Assembly (NCBI GenBank): GCA_963693315.1 | Contig: OY856187.1 | Location: 425,312,429-425,376,428 of the forward strand | Source: Diogma glabrata | Lineage: Eukaryota > Arthropoda > Insecta > Diptera > Cylindrotomidae | Direction: 5' to 3' | Length of the DNA stretch: 64,000 nt | Shown here: positions 62,394 to 64,000 of the stretch, piece after piece | Numbering within the stretch: position 1 is the stretch's first letter | How the letters are laid out: the number at the start of each line of letters is the position of its first letter | The notes under the pieces: model-generated | What the model saw: the letters and a program-made list of their open reading frames with translations, nothing else | The model's database searches: none | Told to the model about the DNA's origin: nothing | Position numbers and translations under genes: made by a program

Positions 62394-64000
62394 TTTATTT
62401 ATTTTATTTATTTATTTATTGATCTCTTTTGTGGTAATAGTGATTAAAATGAATTTGTTGAGATTAGTTAATTTTCTAGCTTTACAGCAACAAAATGATG
62501 TGTTATAATAGAATTACATTATTGTAAAAATGATAATGGTTAATATAAAACTTGTTAATTTTGATCTTCTTACTAACTAACCTATCTGAAACTAAACTAA
62601 AATTAAAATAACATAAAAGTTTGGAAACAAATGTTTATATAAATAATTGTAACTAATGAGTGATTTAATTTCATTATTTTTATGTCATACTTAATTATTT
62701 AATTAATTGATTTTCAGACGTGTTAAGCTTTCTTAAATGAGTAATCACTTGCTCTCTGGCTTTTTCGTTTATTAATTTCATTTTTGTTTTAGTGTGCAAT
62801 CTACGTGTACTATATCTTTTTGGCACTTTTAGTATTAACTTTAAAAACTTGTTTTGCTCTACTTGAAATTTTTTGATATGTGTTACAGCAGCACGCCACC
62901 AGACTGGACAATCGTACATAATAACTGATAATATCATTACTTTATAGATTAGCAACTTGTTTCCAAAGTTCATTTTACTTTTTCTGTTTAGGAGAGGATA
63001 GAATTTAAAAAACACTTTTTGAGATTTTAGCACTGGGTATTATTGATGTGAGTCTTCATTGTTAATTTCGAGTCCAAGAAGATACCTAGGTATTTTACTT
63101 CTTTACTCCATTCTAATGATGTATTATTTATAACAATTGGGGATTGTGGTAGTTTTCTGGCAGCTCTGCATCTTGTAAAGAATATTGCTTGGCATTTGGA
63201 ATTGTTAATTTTGAGTTTCCAGTTCTCAAAAAATTTATTAATTACAACTATGTAACTATTAAGCCTTCCAATAATGCAGATAGCTCATCACTCGTAAATA
63301 TGGCGGTATCAGGCTCGCAATTATCAAACTAAATATGGCTCGCAATTATCAAACCTTGGAATGTCGTTTACATACAAGCTAAATAAAATGGGACCTAAAA
63401 TAGACCCCTGTGGCACATCCGCAGGGATATTTTGTATATTAGATTTATCACCTAGAATTTCAACAAAGAAATTTCGGTTATTTAGATATGACCGCATAGA
63501 ATTTTTAAAAGATAGATTGGAAAACCATATTCTTTTAGTTTGTGCAAGAGACCTTTGATCCAGACCGTGTCAAAAGCTCTTTTTAAATCAATAAGAACTA
63601 CTTCAGTACACCTTTGTATGTTTCGTTTACTTTTTATGTAATCATTTTTATGTAAGTCTGTGGATCTGATGTATCATGGAATGTCCGTGACGGAAACCAA
63701 ATTGTTCGTTAATCAGGATATTTTTTTCATCATGAATGTTTCAAATTCTTTGTTTGATCGTATATTCAAACAGTTTTCCTAGAGTAAGTAATAAACTGAT
63801 TGGTCTGTAGCTGGATTGTTGGGTAGGGTCTTTACCTGTTTTTAAGATAGGAGTAACACAATCTTCAACAATGAGGAAAAATGCCAAGTTATTGCGAACG
63901 GTTTCCTTAAGGCACATATACATCCAAATGCAAATGCTTCTTTAAAGGCCATAAATGATGTTAATGAATCCTTTGAAAATATATAAATTCAATTAATCCT
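62394..64000 (-). mobile_element. Jockey-like LINE, decayed, runs out of window
   Basis: Minus strand, read from the right edge: RT motifs PILKTGKDPTQQSSYRPISL and LLLTLGKLFEYTI (63740-63860), then a broken region with KAFDTVWIKGLL-like text (63540-63600), the thumb region KVKYLGIFLDSKLTMKTHI-like (about 63050-63120), and the C-terminal frame 62695-63033 with VMILSVIMYDCPVWWRAA and HIKKFQVEQNKFLKLILKVP. A 3' UTR ends in an AATAAATAAATAAAT tail at 62394-62425. Stops and frame changes show it is inactive. The endonuclease part lies outside the window. Confidence 0.88.

Overview
The window is AT-rich nuclear DNA from an arthropod, most likely an insect. Evidence: short spliceosomal introns (about 60-90 bp, GT-AG), conserved animal housekeeping genes, a nuclear-type tRNA-Lys, and a transposon set typical of insects (mariner, hAT, Ty3/gypsy, Copia, Jockey-like LINEs and many inverted-repeat MITEs). 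Nothing looks bacterial. I cannot name the species.

Gene-rich part (1-17 kb). In order: tRNA-Lys(CTT) (+); the 5' part of molybdenum cofactor sulfurase (MOCOS, -), running out of the window; GID8/TWA1, a CTLH E3 ligase subunit (+, complete, 3 exons); TBC1D7, a TSC-complex subunit (+, complete, 5 exons); SLC35C1, the Golgi GDP-fucose transporter (-, complete, 4 exons, with a retroelement-bearing repeat in intron 2); mitochondrial ribosomal protein L1 (-, complete, 3 exons). Exon joins were worked out by hand from reading phase and splice sites. These are independent housekeeping genes, not an operon or pathway cluster. A nearly complete Ty3/gypsy LTR retrotransposon (12.9-17.7 kb, -) then sits inside a (TA)n tract.

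Middle part (17.7-44.5 kb). A gene-poor stretch with a 4.3-kb inverted-repeat-bounded segment (20.3-24.6 kb), a MITE with perfect 26-nt terminal inverted repeats, an LTR-like block, and several foldback MITEs. The 5' half of one unrecognised serine-rich gene (+, five exons, 30.05-32.57 kb) follows. Beyond it are a 1.2-kb inverted-repeat element, a 454-bp tandem repeat, a long (TA)n microsatellite, an internally deleted mariner, a decayed Copia element and a palindromic MITE.

Right part (44.6-64 kb). Nested repeats: a hAT-like element with an exact 8-bp target duplication carrying two other repeats, a 560-bp hairpin MITE, a 3.1-kb palindromic foldback element, an array of ~287-bp monomers inside a Helitron-like frame, a tRNA-like SINE remnant, another foldback element, and a Jockey-like LINE leaving the window. 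I found no host protein gene here.

The main interest is structural: at least ten inverted-repeat elements of several families nested in about 45 kb, with one repeat family (TIR ACTTCGGTC) present as forward, reversed and palindromic copies.
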